From NCBI GenBank assembly GCA_947482345.1, contig CANKJN010000018.1:1-33572 (forward strand): 33,572 nt of DNA. Direction: 5' to 3'. Source of the DNA: Spartobacteria bacterium. Lineage in GTDB: Bacteria; Verrucomicrobiota; Verrucomicrobiia; Chthoniobacterales; UBA6821. Below the pieces are notes generated by a model. That model was not told the origin of the DNA. It did no database searches and was given only the letters and a program-made list of their open reading frames with translations. This document shows, one piece after another, positions 31,161 through 33,572 of this stretch (position 1 is its first letter; each line of letters starts with the position of its first letter). The position numbers and the translations under genes are program-made.

Positions 31161-31296
31161 AAAGAATTTTCCCGCCGAGGCGCGGAGACGCAGAGTGGGT
31201 AAGACTGCGAAGCCGTGCCGGCAGGGATGGCACCGTCCGCCGTGAGATGGCTGCTATCAATTAGGCAGCAGCTGAGGCGCTTGGCTAGACTCTCAC

Positions 31297-31325
31297 AAAC
31301 CCGACTATCGCTAGGGTTTTTATTT
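31297..31325 (+). terminator. terminator downstream of dapL
   Basis: AAACCC (31297-31302) and GGGTTT (31314-31319) pair around 11 nt and are followed by a T-run (TTTTTATTT). It lies ~137 bp past the dapL stop, in the gap before the convergent DCC gene. The intervening bases include a fragment of the GCGGAGACGCAGAG repeat (31177-31194). Confidence 0.6.
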
Positions 31326-31352
31326 AGCTTATAACGATATGGCTAGGTGAGC

Positions 31353-31772
31353 TCAGAGGTCTGACCAAAACCTTGAAGCATTCAGGTCAGCTTGTTGCAC
31401 CGGAAGTGTGCAGGCAGGGGGGGCAGCAAGACGTGCGCGCAAAGAAGAAATGATCCTGTAAACCACGTCCCGAAGTCCCCTCGGAATGATCCTCAGGAGT
31501 GTCAGCAAGTTCCATGGGCACCGTAGTTCCGAGGCGATTGTCAGGGAGGCATCACTCCTAATCAATACGTCCCCTCGGCCCCGTATCAGCACAAGGCTTC
31601 GGATCATCTCCCGGTCGATGCCTTCCTGTTGGCAAAGATGTCTTCCAGCCGCTGTCTCGAATCCTGCAAAATGAAAGAGGGGCCTTTTCTCCCTGCGAAG
31701 GATAAAACGAACCGCGCCATGGCAAAATCCGCACTCTCCATCAAAGAGGATGATGGGATAGGGAACGCTCAT
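31353..31772 (-). CDS. DCC-family (DUF393) thiol-disulfide protein
   Basis: 139 aa from the ATG at 31772, chosen because it overlaps the upstream gene's stop by ATGA. It starts PIILFDGECGFCHGAVRFILRRE, the DxxCxxC signature with Cys14 and Cys17. RFIPRG-like LLRIIPRGLRDVVYRII is also typical. It may be a small redox protein. It is third in the SRPBCC-epimerase-DCC operon. Confidence 0.85.
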   Translation of the reverse strand: MSVPYPIILFDGECGFCHGAVRFILRREKRPLFHFAGFETAAGRHLCQQEGIDREMIRSLVLIRGRGDVLIRSDASLTIASELRCPWNLLTLLRIIPRGLRDVVYRIISSLRARLAAPPACTLPVQQADLNASRFWSDL

Positions 31773-32719
31773 GGGCGTTGTCGCCAGCGGCGACACAAAT
31801 CTGCGGCAGCTTTTTCCCAATCGGGGTATTGGAAATCAAATCCCTCCTTGAGAAGGATGCCGGGGATCACCCTTCGGCTTTTGAGGATCAACTCGGTCTC
31901 GGTTCGCAAGAAGACGGCACCTATCTCCAGCATCCAGGAGGTGGCAGGGAGGCCTAGCCTTTGTCCCCAGGCAGTACGCAGGGAACTCATGAAACGTGCG
32001 TTGGGAAGGGGTAAGGGCGATGCGAGATTCACGGGACCGCTGATGTGTTCTGATTTGATCAGAAAATCAATGGCACGGACGAAATCACGGTCATGGATCC
32101 AAGAGACATATTGTCCTCCGTCCCCCATGGTTCCTCCGAGCCCATAACGCACCAAACGGAGCAAGACGCTGAAGACTCCCCCCGGATCGGGACTCATCAC
32201 CATTGCCGAGCGGAGGGCAATCCGTCGCGTTGCCGGTAGAGATTCCTCAGCCAGCGCGTCTTCCCATGCCTTGGCAACCTTGATGCTGAAAACCCATGAC
32301 TTGGGAGCGGAGGGTTCCCCACCACCCAAAATACCCGTGAATTCGTCATTGGGGGCATCCCTCCTGTCGGAGTAGATCGTGGCTGTGCTGGATTGAAGCC
32401 AGAGCTTGGGAGGTTGAGGGCAAGCCGCGATGGCTTTACCGATCGCCCTCGTTGAATCGACTCTGGAATTCAGAATGCTGGCTCTGTTTTTGTGATTGTA
32501 CCGGCAGTCGACACTTCTGCCGGCGAGATTGACCACCACGTCGGCTCCTTCAAGGGCACTTTGCCATAGACCAGGGGTAACACCATCCCAGGCAACCCAA
32601 TTCCAAGGACCATCAGGCTTCTTTCTGGAGACAACCGTTACCTGATTTCCTCTGGCACTCCATTCACGCGCCAAGAGTGCACCGATTTGTCCACTTCCAC
32701 CAAAGAGTACGTAACGCAT
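31769..32719 (-). CDS. TIGR01777-family NAD(P)-binding epimerase-like protein
   Basis: 316 aa from the ATG at 32719; 12 upstream residues in the open frame look spurious. An extended SDR: GGSGQIG (7-13) at the N-terminus, VVNLAGRSVDCRYNHKNRASILNSRVDSTRAIG is the family hallmark, then SSTATIYSDR and the C-terminal ...LKEGFDFQYPDWEKAAADL. It resembles YfcH/SDR39U1 proteins of unknown substrate. It lies 57 bp after the SRPBCC gene and is coupled to the DCC gene by ATGA. Confidence 0.9.
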   Translation of the reverse strand: MRYVLFGGSGQIGALLAREWSARGNQVTVVSRKKPDGPWNWVAWDGVTPGLWQSALEGADVVVNLAGRSVDCRYNHKNRASILNSRVDSTRAIGKAIAACPQPPKLWLQSSTATIYSDRRDAPNDEFTGILGGGEPSAPKSWVFSIKVAKAWEDALAEESLPATRRIALRSAMVMSPDPGGVFSVLLRLVRYGLGGTMGDGGQYVSWIHDRDFVRAIDFLIKSEHISGPVNLASPLPLPNARFMSSLRTAWGQRLGLPATSWMLEIGAVFLRTETELILKSRRVIPGILLKEGFDFQYPDWEKAAADLCRRWRQRP

Positions 32720-32776
32720 TGGGTCATCATCTTCCTGATGACAGTTAGGAAACAAGATGATTTAGCAAGTAGGACA

Positions 32777-33274
32777 TCACGGCAGATGAATCGGAGACGA
32801 TGGCCCAATGTATTTATTCCAAGCATCAGACTCTGCCGTTAATTTAATCACTCTATTACGTTCGATAAGAAACGATTTCATGTAGCGCGTCAGAAATAAG
32901 ATGTCAGCAATGCTGCCCAAGATTCCGAGAGGTGACCTGAAGCTGAAAATGTCGCGCATGATCGTTGAGTTGCCAGCCTGTTCAAAATAGTGGTGATGCT
33001 CCATGCTTCGAAACGCCCCTCGCAGCATCACATCGGCAAAATGATTCGGGCGCTCATATTCCGTGATGCAAACCTTGAGCGATTGCCAAATGCCAAAATG
33101 TTTTGCCCGCCAGGTAACCTCTTGACCTAGGCCGATAAGACCGGATGTGACTCCTGCAATAGCATGCTCACCTGTACCTGAGGTCGAGTCCGTATGGAGG
33201 TCAATACTGCGAGCCAAGTCAAAGACGCGCTCGATAGGGGCCGCAATCGAGTTAGTGAGTTCAATTGTTGGCAT
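32777..33274 (-). CDS. SRPBCC-family (START-like) protein
   Basis: 165 aa, ATG start. The opening IELTNSIAAPIERVFDLARSIDLHTDST is the SRPBCC start, with a hydrophobic ligand-pocket fold. TWRAKHFGIWQSLKVCITEYERPNHFADVMLRGAFRSMEHHHYFEQ and the amphipathic C-terminal helix support it. The ligand is unknown. It is first in the operon with the TIGR01777 epimerase and DCC protein. Confidence 0.85.
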   Translation of the reverse strand: MPTIELTNSIAAPIERVFDLARSIDLHTDSTSGTGEHAIAGVTSGLIGLGQEVTWRAKHFGIWQSLKVCITEYERPNHFADVMLRGAFRSMEHHHYFEQAGNSTIMRDIFSFRSPLGILGSIADILFLTRYMKSFLIERNRVIKLTAESDAWNKYIGPSSPIHLP

Positions 33275-33474
33275 GGGTGCAGGTACGACAGATGAGGGAG
33301 TGGATAGGCCTCTTCCGATCCGTTAGCAAGACGAACCTTACCCCATCCTTAACTGCGCTTTTGACTCGGGCGTGCCCGCGCCGCTCACCCCTGCCGGGGC
33401 TGCTTCGCAGTCCAACATCCTCTGCGCCTTGTAGGTCTGGGAATATGGACATTCAAGGAGTTATTCGTAAATGC

Positions 33475-33543
33475 CCGGTAGGGCAAGGTAGCGGCAGCCC
33501 GAGCCGCACAGCTCGGGCGCTGGCGCTAAGCCAGAGCTACCGG
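33475..33543. repeat. palindromic intergenic element near the window end
   Basis: Outer arms CCGGTAG (33475-33481) and CTACCGG (33537-33543) pair. The inner stem GCCCGAGC/GCTCGGGC (33497-33504, 33511-33518) closes a 6-nt loop. It is unrelated in sequence to the repeat at 9189 and 29119. The rest of 33275-33572 shows a short CTGC-TTC-GCAG hairpin near 33400 and no convincing gene. Confidence 0.55.
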
Positions 33544-33572
33544 TTTGGGAAGAACTCCGTTTTCCTTCCAAT

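Noticed and set aside
33261-33452. 63-codon minus-strand open frame near the window end
   Set aside because: It overlaps the SRPBCC start region and has no recognisable features.

Overview
The window is most likely a piece of a Gram-negative, LPS-bearing chromosome of the Verrucomicrobiota or a close PVC relative. This is an inference from gene content: an LL-diaminopimelate aminotransferase (DapL), a Kdo/LPS-transport operon joined to HPr kinase and HPr, a uronate-degradation cluster with a GH88 enzyme, a long-tailed RRM protein, high GC, and almost no Shine-Dalgarno sequences before the starts. No rRNA, tRNA, CRISPR array or transposase gene was seen.

Layout: (1) 196-3372, minus strand: a GT4 glycosyltransferase with a GNAT acetyltransferase, then a LolD-type ABC ATPase with a YbgC-type thioesterase. 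(2) 3782-5322, plus: RRM protein and miaA. (3) 5739-7211, minus: AsmA-like envelope protein. (4) 7335-9180, plus: queF-queC-queE for queuosine precursor, overlapping by 4 bp each and closed by a terminator that overlaps the queE stop. (5) 9400-11958, plus: S11 D-Ala-D-Ala carboxypeptidase, phosphofructokinase, apt. (6) About 12000-15267: an island of different composition holding an AT-rich TauE-like permease, two near-identical small membrane proteins, a YefM-YoeB toxin-antitoxin pair and another membrane protein, separated by three attC-like sites. It looks like an integron cassette cluster with no integrase in the window (CALIN-type). (7) 15539-18566: PAP2 phosphatase, a second S11 peptidase (lipoprotein) and a thioredoxin-like protein, set among intergenic repeats. 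(8) 18666-22721, plus: kdsA-lptC-lptA-lptB-hprK-ptsH. (9) 22780-29118: AraC regulator divergent from an SDR, then GH88 hydrolase, cupin, Gfo/Idh/MocA oxidoreductase and PfkB-type (KDG-like) kinase, a probable unsaturated-uronate catabolic locus. (10) 29336-31160: small exported protein and dapL. (11) 31353-33274, minus: SRPBCC protein, TIGR01777 epimerase, DCC (DUF393) protein.

The most striking non-coding content is: the attC-like array; a palindromic repeat (9189-9264 and 29119-29195) with a compensatory base change in its inner stem; a dispersed element bounded by TAGAGC/GCTCTA that appears to supply the stop codons of two genes and part of the C-terminus of a third; a degenerate CTTCAGCC motif oriented consistently relative to genes; and a 20-bp-period direct repeat between the AraC gene and its divergent neighbour that looks like a tandem operator.
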